A DNA stretch of 64,000 nt from Alsobacter metallidurans (GCF_014636935.1 NZ_BMES01000001.1:785383-849382); one strand, 5' to 3'. Positions 10,550 through 19,576 are shown, counted from the stretch's first letter. Notes: generated by a model from the letters alone, not told the origin. Translations and numbers: made by a program.

Positions 10550-13500
10550 CTACTCTGCTGCGGCCCGCGTCGCGCGCCACTGCGCCAGAAGCGACCGCAA
10601 CGCGGCCGGCTTCAGCGGCTTGTTCAGGACGTGGATGTCCTTTTCCGCCGCAAGGTCCCGCACCGCCGGCGAACGATCCGCCGTCACCAGCACGGCCGGC
10701 AGGTCCGCGCCGAATTTCCAGCGCAGCGCCGTGATGGCCTCCAGGCCATCCCCGTCATCGAGATGGTAGTCGGCGATCACCACGTCGGGGCCAAGCTTGC
10801 GACGGCGCAACGCGCCCTGCGCTTCCTTCAGGCTTGCGGCCGCGATCACGGCGCATCCCCACCCGGTCAGCAAGGTTCGCATGCCATCCAGGATGGCGGG
10901 TTCGTTGTCGATGCACAGCACCGCCATGCCGGCCAATGGCGCGACCGGAGTCGGGCGGGAAGCGCCTTGCGACACCATGGCGGGAAGGGGGGCGGCGACG
11001 GGCAGTTCGACGGTGAACACCGAGCCTCGTCCGACCTGCGACTGAAGCCGGATAGGATGATCGAGCACGCGCCCGATGCGCTGCACGATGGAGAGCCCGA
11101 GCCCGAGCCCACGGGCCGCGCGGGCGCCCTGGTCGAGCCGCTGGAACTCGCGGAACACCGCCTTCTGCTTGGACGGAGGGATCCCCATCCCGGTGTCCCA
11201 CACCTCCAGCCTTAGGCGATTCCGCCGCCGGCGCGCGCCCACGATCACACGCCCTTTCATGGTGTATTTAATCGCGTTTGATACGAGGTTCTGGAGCAGG
11301 CGGCGCAGCAAGCGACGGTCGGATCGCACCGTGAGAGAACAGGGCAGGAAGGTGAGCTTCAGTCCCTTTTCCCGCGCGATCGGCTCGAATTCCAGCCGCA
11401 GCTGGTTCAGGATGTCGTCGATGCGGAAGCTCGAGACCTCGGCCTTCATGGCCCCGGAATCAAGGCGCGAGATGTCCAGGAGAGCTGTGAGAATTTCCTC
11501 GACGGCCTCGAGCGACGCGTCGACATTCTTGGCGAGGCCCGCTTCTTCGGTGTCGGCGGCCCGCTCCACGAGCGATGTCGCGTAAAGCCGCGCCGCGTTG
11601 AGCGGTTGGAGAATGTCGTGGCTCGCGGCGGCCAGGAAGCGGGTCTTGGAGACATTCGCGTCGTCTGCTTCGGACTTGGCTCGGCCCAGTTCCTCGTTCA
11701 GCCGCATCAATTCCTCGGTGCGCTCGCGCACCCGCTTTTCCAGCGTCTCGTTCGCGCGTTCCAGCGCCTCCTCGGCCGCCACGCTGGCGGTGATGTCCGT
11801 GTAGGTGGTCACGATGCCGCTGTCGGGCATGTGGGCCGAGCGGATCTCGATCACCTTGCCGCTGTCATGCAGACGCACGCGCACAGGCTCGACGTCGTTG
11901 ACGAAGCTTTCGAGCCGGGCGGTGACGAACTCATCGGGCTCGCCGGGCCCATAGCTACCGCGCGCCGCGTTGAAACGGACGATTTCGTCCAGGCCCGCGC
12001 CCGCGCGCGCGAGCTCCGGCGGGAGATCGAACAGGTCCTGGAACTCGCGGTTCCAGCACATCAGCCGCAGGTCTTTGTCGAAGACCGTGATGCCCTGACG
12101 GGCATGGTCGAGCGCGTGCTGGAGGAGGTCGCGATTGTACTGGATCGCCGCCGAGGCGTCGTCGAGGAGCTTGAGGGCGGCCTTTTTGGTGACGTTGCGC
12201 CGACGCAGGAGCAGTGACAGCACGAGCCGCGACGACGCCGCCCCGATCGCCGACGCCAGCATGTGCTCCGCGTAGCGCAGCAAATGGATGTCGGCATCCT
12301 TCTGCGGCTCCAGGGTCATTCCGCGAGCGGCCGAGAATGTCTGGAAGGACGCAGCGGTTTGCTCTTCCCCGAGATAGCGCGCGATCGTGGCGCGCAACTC
12401 GCCGACCGTCACGGTGGCGCGCCACAGGCGGAAGCTCTGCCCCATGGCGGGCATGTCGGGCGACACGAAGGTGCTCGCCTGCAGCCGCTCGATCGGCGTG
12501 GCTGGCCGCGCCAGCGAGAACGCCACGAAGGCGAGCGTATTCGCGACGAGGCTCCAGCTCGCGCCCCGCGTGATCTCGGCCAGGCCGAAGCGCAGCCCCT
12601 CCTGACCGGGCGAGCCGATCAGCAGGCGATCGACGCCCAGCCAATCGACCCCGATTGCGCCGAGCGAATTGAGCCAGCCCGGGTCCGCGACGCTCGGGAT
12701 GAAAAGCGTCAGCGCCCACACGATGAGGCCGCCCATGATGCCGGCGCTTGCCCCCAGGGCCGTGCCCCGGCGCCAGAACAGGCCGGCGAAAAAGGCCGGC
12801 GCGATTTGCGCGATGGCGGCGAACGAGATCAGGCCGATCGACGCCAGGGCGGCTTCGCCCATGTTCCTGAAATAGAAATAGGCGAGCAGCATCAACAGCA
12901 CGATCGCGACGCGTCTGACCGCCAGGATGAGACCGCCCATGTTGCCGATGCCGGCGCTGCCGGTGAGCGCGCGCCGGCGCAGCACCACCGGGATCACGAG
13001 ATCATTGGAGATCATGATCGCCAGCGCGACGCATTCGACAATCACCATCGCGGTGGCGGCCGAGAGGCCCCCGATAAAGGCGACGAGCGCGGTGAGGTTC
13101 TGGCCATGGCGCAGCGGCATCTCGAGAACCGCCATGTCCCGGTCGACGCCAGGCGGCAACAGCAGGTCCGCCGATAGCGCGAGCGGAACCACGAAGATGT
13201 TGATCAGCACGAGATAAAGCGGGAAGAGCCATGCCGCCCGCCGCGTCTCGCCTTCCGCGCGGTTCTCCACGACCGTGACGTGGAACTGCCGCGGCAGCAG
13301 CAGGATGATAAGCCCGGACATCATCGTGACGCCCAGAAAGGCCGGCCAGCCCGCGCCGCGGTCCAGCAGCGGCGTCATGCCGGGATGCGCCGCGACCCGC
13401 GCGAGCAGATCGCCGAAGCCGTCGAAGACCCCGTAGATAACCGCCAGGCCAACCCCGATGAAGGCGATCAGCTTCACCACGGACTCGGCCGCAATGGCGA

Positions 13501-14086
13501 GCATCAGCCCATCCTGGTGCTCGGTGGCGTCAACATGGCGGGTGCCGAAAGCGGTCGCGAAGCCGGCCAGGATCAGCGCGATCAGGAGCGCGAGGTCGCC
13601 GAAGATCGGCACCGCCTGCGACATCGCCCCGGGCTCGACGGCGTTCAGCAGCGTCGTGAGCGAGGCCGCGATGGCCTTCAGTTGCAGCGCGATGTAGGGC
13701 ACGCAACCGATCACGGCCGTGATGCTGACCAGCGCGGCCACCCGCTCGCTCTTGCCGTAGCGCGATGCGACGAAATCCGCGATTGAGGTGATGTTCTGCG
13801 ATTTGGCGAGCCGGACGACGCGCCCGACCAGCCCATAGCAGAGCCCGATCACGAGCGCCGGGCCGATATAGATCGCCAGGAAGTCGAGGCCCGACCGGGA
13901 CGCCAGTCCGACGGAGCCGAAAAAGGTCCAGGAGGTGCAGAACACCGCCAGCGCAAGCGCGTGGATCGTCGGGCGCGCGCGCCCATTCACCCATCGGCGC
14001 CCTGTGGTGTCGCCGTAATGGGCGACCGCGAACAGCACGCACAAATAGATCAGAGCGGTCAGAACGATCGACCAACCCGCCAGCAC
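10550..14086 (-). CDS. SSS-transporter-fused hybrid sensor histidine kinase/response regulator
   Basis: About 1178 residues. Residues about 1-500 form a multi-helix sodium:solute symporter-like domain. A PAS domain follows near 660 (GITVFDKDLRLMCWN), then a coiled coil, then HisKA near 820 with the phospho-acceptor in AASHDILQPLNAAR. The ATPase has NLVSNAIKYT, DTGMGIP and GLGLGLSIV. The C-terminal receiver carries the acceptor aspartate in ADYHLDDGDG, near residue 1105. Similar transporter-kinase fusions include CrbS of the acetate switch, though CrbS is not known to me to carry this receiver. I choose GTG at 14086 because GAGGGGGAA (14092-14100) precedes it and VLAGWSIVLTAL fits the family start. 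An upstream ATG at 14266 would add 60 basic residues and run almost to the mscL start. The signal sensed is unknown. Confidence 0.88.
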   Translation of the reverse strand: MLAGWSIVLTALIYLCVLFAVAHYGDTTGRRWVNGRARPTIHALALAVFCTSWTFFGSVGLASRSGLDFLAIYIGPALVIGLCYGLVGRVVRLAKSQNITSIADFVASRYGKSERVAALVSITAVIGCVPYIALQLKAIAASLTTLLNAVEPGAMSQAVPIFGDLALLIALILAGFATAFGTRHVDATEHQDGLMLAIAAESVVKLIAFIGVGLAVIYGVFDGFGDLLARVAAHPGMTPLLDRGAGWPAFLGVTMMSGLIILLLPRQFHVTVVENRAEGETRRAAWLFPLYLVLINIFVVPLALSADLLLPPGVDRDMAVLEMPLRHGQNLTALVAFIGGLSAATAMVIVECVALAIMISNDLVIPVVLRRRALTGSAGIGNMGGLILAVRRVAIVLLMLLAYFYFRNMGEAALASIGLISFAAIAQIAPAFFAGLFWRRGTALGASAGIMGGLIVWALTLFIPSVADPGWLNSLGAIGVDWLGVDRLLIGSPGQEGLRFGLAEITRGASWSLVANTLAFVAFSLARPATPIERLQASTFVSPDMPAMGQSFRLWRATVTVGELRATIARYLGEEQTAASFQTFSAARGMTLEPQKDADIHLLRYAEHMLASAIGAASSRLVLSLLLRRRNVTKKAALKLLDDASAAIQYNRDLLQHALDHARQGITVFDKDLRLMCWNREFQDLFDLPPELARAGAGLDEIVRFNAARGSYGPGEPDEFVTARLESFVNDVEPVRVRLHDSGKVIEIRSAHMPDSGIVTTYTDITASVAAEEALERANETLEKRVRERTEELMRLNEELGRAKSEADDANVSKTRFLAAASHDILQPLNAARLYATSLVERAADTEEAGLAKNVDASLEAVEEILTALLDISRLDSGAMKAEVSSFRIDDILNQLRLEFEPIAREKGLKLTFLPCSLTVRSDRRLLRRLLQNLVSNAIKYTMKGRVIVGARRRRNRLRLEVWDTGMGIPPSKQKAVFREFQRLDQGARAARGLGLGLSIVQRIGRVLDHPIRLQSQVGRGSVFTVELPVAAPLPAMVSQGASRPTPVAPLAGMAVLCIDNEPAILDGMRTLLTGWGCAVIAAASLKEAQGALRRRKLGPDVVIADYHLDDGDGLEAITALRWKFGADLPAVLVTADRSPAVRDLAAEKDIHVLNKPLKPAALRSLLAQWRATRAAAE

Positions 14087-14279
14087 GACGCTTCCCCCTC
14101 GACGCGTCGTCAGTCTAGCGCCCCGGCGAGCAAGACGGAAGTACAGCCAACGTCTGTCATTTGACGTAAAATGAACGCGGAGGTTGAAACTGCGTGTGGC
14201 GGCTTTCTTTTTACAGTGAATTGAGGGATTTTTGGCGATCTGCCTGGCCGTCAGGGCCAGGTTCACGAGGGGTGGCCTT
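14087..14279. promoter_or_regulatory. Divergent promoter region, hybrid kinase / mscL
   Basis: This 193-base gap lies between the GTG of the kinase (14086) and the ATG of mscL (14280). It is relatively AT-rich around 14150-14235. A GAGGGGTGG ribosome site (14267-14275) serves mscL and GAGGGGGAA (14092-14100, minus strand) serves the kinase. No confident -35/-10 pair was identified. Confidence 0.4.
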
Positions 14280-14702
14280 ATGCTTCAGGAATTCAAAGCT
14301 TTCGCGATGCGCGGCAATGTCGTCGATCTCGCGATCGGCGTGGTGATCGGCGCGGCGTTCGGCAAGATTGTCGATTCATTGGTCAACGACATCATCATGC
14401 CGATTATCGGCGCGATCACGGGTGGCCTCGACTTTTCCAACATCTACATTCCGCTCTCCAGCAAGGTGAGCCTCGGAATGGCCTACGCGGACGCCAAGAA
14501 GGCGGGCGCCGTGATGGGCATCGGCAACTTCATCAACACGCTGGTGTTCTTCATTATCATCGCCTGGGTGCTGTTCATGGTCGTGAAGGCCATCTCCAAG
14601 CTCCAGCGCGAGCAGGCCGCCGCTCCCGCTGCTGCGCCGGCCCCCACCACCGAGCAGGTGCTGCTCGGCGAAATCCGCGATCTGCTGGCCGCCAAGGCCT
14701 GA
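14280..14702 (+). CDS. mscL: Large-conductance mechanosensitive channel
   Basis: A 140-residue inner-membrane channel that opens on membrane tension during osmotic downshock. It has the MscL start [22 protein letters not shown]1 with [22 protein letters not shown], and TM2 ([19 protein letters not shown]). A short charged C-terminal helix ends in [13 protein letters not shown]. The start at 14280 fits the family and follows a GAGGGGTGG ribosome site; the in-frame codon at 14232 adds only foreign residues. It is monocistronic, with a strong terminator behind it. Confidence 0.97.
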   Translation: MLQEFKAFAMRGNVVDLAIGVVIGAAFGKIVDSLVNDIIMPIIGAITGGLDFSNIYIPLSSKVSLGMAYADAKKAGAVMGIGNFINTLVFFIIIAWVLFMVVKAISKLQREQAAAPAAAPAPTTEQVLLGEIRDLLAAKA

Positions 14703-14722
14703 GTTCACGCCGCTGAAATCTG

Positions 14723-14750
14723 GAAGCCCCAGCCCTTGGGCTGGGGCTTC
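14723..14750 (+). terminator. Rho-independent terminator after mscL
   Basis: A perfect 13-base inverted repeat (GAAGCCCCAGCCC, 14723-14735, with its complement at 14738-14750) lies 20 bases after the mscL stop. It is followed by a short T-rich stretch (TTCTCCGTTG). Confidence 0.8.
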
Positions 14751-14873
14751 TCCGTTGCTGGACCAAACAGCCCGGCTGATGCTTCCGATGAAGAGAATTG
14801 AGAAGACGGCGTCGGCGCCCCATGGCAGAAGGGCCGCTTCCTCTCCGATCATCGATCCAGCTGCGACGGCGTG

Positions 14874-16103
14874 ATGACTGACCTCTCGACCATGAACCAG
14901 CCCTCCGCCGAAGCTCACGCGGAGGTTGGACAGTTCCTCCTGTCGGCCGTGCGTCCCGAGGCGGCCGGCGCGCCCGAGAGCGGCATCGTCGAAGTGTTCA
15001 ACTATGGACGTGGCCGCCAGGGCCTGATCCCGCTCTGGGTCGGCGAAGGCGACATGCCGACGCCGGGCTTCATCCAGGAAGCCGCCACGCGGTCGCTCGC
15101 CGCCGGAGAAACGTTTTACACGTATCAGCGCGGCCTGCCCGAGCTGCGCAGCGCCATTTCGACCTACATGAGCCGTCTCTATGGCCGGCCCCTCGACGCC
15201 GAGCGCTTCTTTGTCACCATCGGGGGCATGCACGCCCTGCAGATGGCGATCCGCATCGCAGCCGGGGTGGGCGACGAGGCCCTGATCCCGTCGCCGGCCT
15301 GGCCCAACTTCCTCGGCGCCGTTGGCGTGGCCGGGGCGACGCCGGTCGAGGTCCCGATGGCGATCGACCCCGTGCGGAACCGCTGGTCGCTCGATGTCGA
15401 GCGCCTGGCCGCCGCTGTGACGCCCCGCACCAAGCTCATCATCGTGAACTCTCCGGCCAACCCGACCGGCTGGACGGCGACGCGGGAGGAACTCGAAGCG
15501 ATCCTCGCATTGGCGCGCCGGCATGGATTGTGGATCGTCGCCGACGAGATCTATGGGCGGTTCGTGTTCGACGGCGCCGAGCGCGCGCCGTCCTTCCACG
15601 ACATCATGGCCGAAGAAGACCGCATCCTCTTCGTGCAGACCTTCTCCAAGAACTGGGCCATGACCGGCTGGCGGATCGGCTGGCTCGAATGCCATCCGGC
15701 CCTTGGCCAGGTCGTCGAGAACCTGATGCAGTATTCCTGCTCGGGCGTTCCGGCTTTCATCCAGCGCGCCGGCGTGGTGGCGCTGGAGCAGGGCGAAGGC
15801 TTCGTCCAGCATCAGATCGAGCGCGTCCGCCGGTGCCGGGAGATCATCTGCGACGCCCTGTCCGGCACCGGAAAGGTCGAATTCGCCGACCCGGCCGGAG
15901 CCTTTTACCTGTTCTTCTCCATCCGCGGCGAAGCCGATACCCGCAGGCGGGCGCTGCGCCTGGTGGACGACGCCAATGTGGGGATCGCGCCCGGCACGGC
16001 CTTCGGCGCGGGCGGGGAGCAGTATTTCCGCCTGTGTTTCGCGCGCCGGCCGGAGGACATCCAGGAAGCCGCGCGGCGGCTCTCCGCCGCGCTCGCGGGC
16101 TGA
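14874..16103 (+). CDS. Class I/II pyridoxal-phosphate aminotransferase
   Basis: A 409-residue fold-type I aminotransferase. It has the substrate-loop motif LWVGEGDMPTPGF, the cofactor motif VNSPANPTGW, DEIYGRFVF, and the Schiff-base lysine in FVQTFSKNWAMTGWRIGW. The C-terminus has the carboxylate-binding arginine region YFRLCFARRPEDI. This is the aspartate-aminotransferase-like family. The exact amino donor cannot be read from sequence. GTG at 14871 directly precedes ATG at 14874, and ATG at 14892 is also possible. It lies between mscL and fixL and is not evidently part of an operon. Confidence 0.88.
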   Translation: MTDLSTMNQPSAEAHAEVGQFLLSAVRPEAAGAPESGIVEVFNYGRGRQGLIPLWVGEGDMPTPGFIQEAATRSLAAGETFYTYQRGLPELRSAISTYMSRLYGRPLDAERFFVTIGGMHALQMAIRIAAGVGDEALIPSPAWPNFLGAVGVAGATPVEVPMAIDPVRNRWSLDVERLAAAVTPRTKLIIVNSPANPTGWTATREELEAILALARRHGLWIVADEIYGRFVFDGAERAPSFHDIMAEEDRILFVQTFSKNWAMTGWRIGWLECHPALGQVVENLMQYSCSGVPAFIQRAGVVALEQGEGFVQHQIERVRRCREIICDALSGTGKVEFADPAGAFYLFFSIRGEADTRRRALRLVDDANVGIAPGTAFGAGGEQYFRLCFARRPEDIQEAARRLSAALAG

Positions 16104-16214
16104 CGAGGCAGCCTATTCAACGAAGGGCGAGGCCCCATCCGCCGCCTTCCAGTTGCGCACACCGCAACGGCGCATCAGTATGCCCGTGAAACGAGCAGTA
16201 CGAACGCGCATGGA

Positions 16215-17411
16215 ATGACCATTCCCCCGGGCGGCCCAACCGACCTCATGACGGTGTCCGACGCACGCCTTTCGAGCGTGCTGGATACGGCAGTCGATGG
16301 CATCCTCGTGATCGAGGAGAGGGGCGCGATCCTCGTCTACAACAAGGCCTGCGAGGGCCTGTTTGGCTATTCGCACGAGGAGGCGGTTGGGCAGAACGTC
16401 CGGCTGATCATGCCCAGCGACTATGCGGGCGCGCATGATCGCTACCTGGACAACTACCTCACGACGGGGTCGCGCAAGATCATCGGCATCGGGCGCGAGG
16501 TGCGGGCGCGCCACAAGGACGGAACGGAATTCCCGGTCGAGCTTTCGGTGGGCGAGGCGACCACCCCGATGGGTCGCCAGTTCATCGGGATCATCCGCGA
16601 TCTGCGGTCCCGCAAGGAAGCGGAGCGCCGGTTCAACGAGCTGCAGGCCGACCTCGTCCACATGGCGCGCGTCTCCGCCATGGATGAAATGGGGGCCGCG
16701 CTGGCGCATGAGCTGAACCAGCCGCTCACCGCCATCATGCTCTACCTGCAAGCGGCCAGCCGCACGATTTCACGCGCGGTGCAGGGCGCGCCGCTGCCCG
16801 TCGAGACGTTCAAGCAGGTCCTCGAAAAAGCCGTCCACGAGGCCGAGCGGGCCGGCGCAATCATCAGCCGCATGCGGCACTTCGTGGAAAAGCGCGAGCC
16901 GCAACGTCGGAACGTCGACTTGCGCGCCATCGTGGACGAGGCCGTCGAGCTCGTGATGCTGGGCCAGCGAAACCCGCCCCGCGTCGCGCGCGAGTACCAG
17001 ATGGACTTGCCGTTGGTGTCGGTGGATCCGGTCCAGATCCAGCAGATCATCGTCAATCTGCTGCGCAACGCTGTAGAGGCGCTTAAAGGCCGGGAGAATC
17101 CGCGCATCGTCATCGAGGTGCAGAGCGAAGCCGATCACGTGCTTGTCAGCGTCGAGGACAATGGGCCGGGCCTTGCGCCGTCGGCGATACCGACTCTGTT
17201 CAAGGCCTTTTCGAGTTCCAAACGGACCGGTATGGGACTAGGTCTATCTATCTCCCGCACGATCGCGCAAAATCACGCGGGGGATTTGTCGGTCGACCCG
17301 GGTGGGGACGGCCGAGGAGCAAGATTCAACCTGCAACTGCCCATCCTGCCGATCGAACAGGATGACGCTGACAACCCGAGCGATGGTCGTCTGTCGCTTG
17401 ATACAGAATGA
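16215..17411 (+). CDS. fixL: FixL-type haem-PAS oxygen-sensor histidine kinase
   Basis: A 398-residue soluble sensor kinase. The PAS domain (about 14-135) reads PSDYAGAHDRYLDNYL followed by IIGIGREV. His74 aligns with the haem-ligand histidine of Bradyrhizobium FixL (His200) and Arg94 with Arg220, the residue that signals oxygen binding. The position of Arg206 is Asn80 here. The kinase core has the phospho-acceptor His165 in ALAHELNQPLTAIM and ATPase motifs NLLRNAVEAL, DNGPGL and GMGLGLSIS. No membrane segment is present, unlike Sinorhizobium FixL. FixJ follows at once. Haem binding is inferred from these residues. Confidence 0.9.
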   Translation: MTIPPGGPTDLMTVSDARLSSVLDTAVDGILVIEERGAILVYNKACEGLFGYSHEEAVGQNVRLIMPSDYAGAHDRYLDNYLTTGSRKIIGIGREVRARHKDGTEFPVELSVGEATTPMGRQFIGIIRDLRSRKEAERRFNELQADLVHMARVSAMDEMGAALAHELNQPLTAIMLYLQAASRTISRAVQGAPLPVETFKQVLEKAVHEAERAGAIISRMRHFVEKREPQRRNVDLRAIVDEAVELVMLGQRNPPRVAREYQMDLPLVSVDPVQIQQIIVNLLRNAVEALKGRENPRIVIEVQSEADHVLVSVEDNGPGLAPSAIPTLFKAFSSSKRTGMGLGLSISRTIAQNHAGDLSVDPGGDGRGARFNLQLPILPIEQDDADNPSDGRLSLDTE

Positions 17412-17476
17412 ACGAGAGGCGAGGCCGGTCCCATTCGGATGAATGCGGATGGCCAAGGGAGCGGCGGCGACTCGAC

Positions 17477-18106
17477 ATGGCAACGGCGAACGGCACGACC
17501 CAGGAGGTCTTCATCGTCGATGACGACGGCGCGGTGCGCGATGCGCTGCGACTCGTGTTCGAGATGGACGGATATCAGGTCACGGCTTTTCCGGATGGCG
17601 GCAGCTTCCTCGCCGCCGCCCGCACGCGCACGCCGAGCGTCGTGGTGCTGGATGTCCATATGCCGGGGCGCTCCGGGCTGGAAGTGCTGCAGGAGCTCGG
17701 CCCCCACTACGGCGCGCCGGTGTTCATGATTTCCGGACAGGGCGACATCCCGATGGCGGTGGAAGCCATTCGGCAGGGCGCTCACGATTTCCTGGAAAAG
17801 CCCTTCGACGCCGACACGGTGCTGACCCGTATCCGCGAAGCCATTGAGGCGCGGACGCGCAAGGCGTCACAGAAAACCGGCGAACTCATCCTGGCCCCCT
17901 TTACGGGTGAGGATCAGCTCACGCCGCGCGAGCGGGAAGTGCTGGAGCGCATCGCCATGGGGGCGTCCAACAAGGAGGCCGGCCGACAACTCGGCATCAG
18001 CCCGCGCACCATCGAGGTTCATCGCGCCCGGATCATGGAAAAGCTCGGCGCGCGCAACACGGCCGACCTCGTGCGCATCGTCTATTCGGACGTTCGCCGC
18101 AACTGA
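17477..18106 (+). CDS. fixJ: FixJ-type response regulator
   Basis: A 209-residue two-domain regulator. The receiver (about 1-125) has the acidic pair in VFIVDDDGAVRD, the phospho-acceptor Asp59 in VVVLDVHMPG and the lysine in FLEKPF. The LuxR-type helix-turn-helix runs from LTPREREVLERIA to SPRTIEVHRARIMEKL. By analogy, FixL phosphorylates it in low oxygen and it activates fixK. ATG at 17477 gives the usual N-terminus; an ATG at 17408 overlapping the fixL stop (ATGA) would add 23 charged residues and is possible by translational coupling. Confidence 0.93.
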   Translation: MATANGTTQEVFIVDDDGAVRDALRLVFEMDGYQVTAFPDGGSFLAAARTRTPSVVVLDVHMPGRSGLEVLQELGPHYGAPVFMISGQGDIPMAVEAIRQGAHDFLEKPFDADTVLTRIREAIEARTRKASQKTGELILAPFTGEDQLTPREREVLERIAMGASNKEAGRQLGISPRTIEVHRARIMEKLGARNTADLVRIVYSDVRRN

Positions 18107-18224
18107 ACCGACCGCAAGCCCCCCTGCGGGCCGGCGCCGCATCCGCATCCTTACGGGTGCGCTTTTCCCGACGTCCTTGGGAAACCTACGGATGCACGGA
18201 GCCCAGGCGTCCGGCACACTCAGT

Positions 18225-18238
18225 TTGACTGTGATCAA
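18225..18238 (+). promoter_or_regulatory. FixK-box-like site upstream of the lone receiver and fixK
   Basis: TTGACTGTGATCAA matches the FixK/FNR consensus TTGAT-N4-ATCAA at 9 of 10 conserved positions. It lies 64 bases before the GTG at 18303 in the 196-base gap after fixJ. This suggests that FixK acts on its own upstream receiver gene or on the fixK transcript. Binding is inferred. Confidence 0.55.
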
Positions 18239-18302
18239 TGCATGCCCCCCGCATCGCGGGCAGGCTCCATGCTGCGTGCGTGAGACTGAGGCGCCTGACG
18301 TC

Positions 18303-18641
18303 GTGACAATCCACATCCTCGAAGATGATCCTGGGGTGAGCGACTCGCTCCTCATGTTCCTCAAGGGCATGGGCTACGATGCTTTCGCGTATCCGGACGC
18401 CGAGAGCTTCCTGGAGCTGTCTCCGCCAGGTCCGGATGACACCATCATCGTGGACCTGCTTTTGCCGGGCATCAGCGGAGCGCGCGTGATCCGCTGGCTG
18501 CAGGACCTGAAGACTCCGCCGCGGGTCATCGCCATTACGGGCCAACCGCAGTCCGCGATCGAAAAACAGACCACGGGTCTTCGCAACGTTCAGGTGCTGC
18601 GCAAGCCCCTGAACGCCGAGACGATTGCGTCGATCGTCTAA
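18303..18641 (+). CDS. Single-domain response regulator in the fixLJ-fixK cluster
   Basis: A 112-residue CheY-like receiver with no output domain. Acidic residues are in IHILEDDPGVSD, the acceptor is Asp51 in IIVDLLLPGISGA, and the conserved lysine is in VLRKPLNAE. In Bradyrhizobium a lone receiver gene also sits between fixJ and fixK2, so the order is conserved. It may compete for FixL phosphate or be a phosphate sink. The GTG at 18303 gives a normal receiver N-terminus; an in-frame ATG at 18192 would lie upstream of the FixK-like box and add 37 unlikely residues. Confidence 0.8.
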   Translation: MTIHILEDDPGVSDSLLMFLKGMGYDAFAYPDAESFLELSPPGPDDTIIVDLLLPGISGARVIRWLQDLKTPPRVIAITGQPQSAIEKQTTGLRNVQVLRKPLNAETIASIV

Positions 18642-18801
18642 CATTCTCCAAAACTTTGCGGATGAAGACTTTCGTCCTCCGTAACACTGCTTACGGCGAT
18701 CCCCCGATGCGCCGGGTTCCATCGCGGGCTTAACCTTCAGCGTGACTTTCCAGGCGCCATACGGGCCCACCGTGGCGCTGCAGCCCCCCGTGAGGCCCGC
18801 C

Positions 18802-19539
18802 ATGTCCCTCGATGTCGCCTCCCTCGCCCATTCCATGCGCGATCGCCTCCCGCCCAAGCACGATGCGGGTTGGACGCTTGGCATCTCGCGACCAGAGGCC
18901 ATGGCGGAACCCGCCGAGAAGGCGGCGCGCCATCTTGATCTTCCGGCGCGCCAGACGATCCTGGACGAGGGTGACGAGGCGCGCTCGCTGCATGTCATTC
19001 TCGAGGGCTCCGTCATGCTCTCCAAGCTTCTGCCCGACGGCCGCCGGCAGATCATCGAGCTGCTTGGCCCGGGTGACGTCTTCGGCCTCTGCATCAACCG
19101 GCTTTCGGACGTGACCGCCGAGACCGTGCTTCCTTCCCGCATCGTCGTCTACGACCGCGCGGTGGCCGAAAGCTCGCCCTCGCTGCAGCGGCTCGTGGCC
19201 GATCGCATGAAGGCCCAGATCTGCGCCTTGCACGATCACGCCATGCTGCTTGGCCGCAAGAATGCCGTTGAGCGGGTGGCCACCTTCCTGATGCGCCTTG
19301 TGCCGAACCGCGGCGGCCAGGGATGCGCCGGTCCGCTGGCGGCCGGCAAGGCCGACCAGGCTCAGGTCCACGTGACGCTGACCCGCCAGGAAATCGCCGA
19401 TTACCTTGGCCTGACGCTCGAAACCGTCAGCCGTGCGTTCTCGCTGCTCAAGCGCCAGGGCGTTCTCGCCTATGGTCGGCACGACGACGTCACGATTGGC
19501 AATGTCTGCCGTCTCTGCCAGTGCACGGGCTCGCACTGA
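18802..19539 (+). CDS. fixK: FixK-type Crp/Fnr transcriptional regulator
   Basis: A 245-residue CRP/FNR-superfamily regulator. The cyclic-nucleotide-like beta-roll spans about 45-135 (LHVILEGSVMLSK, PGDVFGLC), followed by the dimer helix and a helix-turn-helix TRQEIADYLGLTLETVSRAF. Leu206, Glu207 and Arg211 correspond to the DNA-contact residues of Bradyrhizobium FixK2. There is no N-terminal FNR cysteine cluster, so it is not an oxygen-sensing FNR. The position of the redox cysteine 183 of FixK2 is Thr194 here, but the C-terminus carries CRLCQC. ATG at 18802 follows GTGAGG; a GTG at 18742 is an alternative. It is expected to activate high-affinity oxidase and microaerobic genes. Confidence 0.9.
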   Translation: MSLDVASLAHSMRDRLPPKHDAGWTLGISRPEAMAEPAEKAARHLDLPARQTILDEGDEARSLHVILEGSVMLSKLLPDGRRQIIELLGPGDVFGLCINRLSDVTAETVLPSRIVVYDRAVAESSPSLQRLVADRMKAQICALHDHAMLLGRKNAVERVATFLMRLVPNRGGQGCAGPLAAGKADQAQVHVTLTRQEIADYLGLTLETVSRAFSLLKRQGVLAYGRHDDVTIGNVCRLCQCTGSH

Positions 19540-19576
19540 GGCGACCGACGACAATCGCGTGATCCTGAAAATGGAA

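Noticed and set aside
14087-14266. 60-residue N-terminal extension of the hybrid kinase from an ATG at 14266
   Set aside because: The extension is basic and unlike the family. GAGGGGGAA before the GTG at 14086 is a better start.
16152-16168. GTTGCG-CACAC-CGCAAC palindrome before fixL, first read as a FixK box
   Set aside because: The spacer is 5 bases, giving TTG-N9-CAA rather than TTG-N8-CAA, so it does not fit the FixK/FNR site. It may be a small hairpin.
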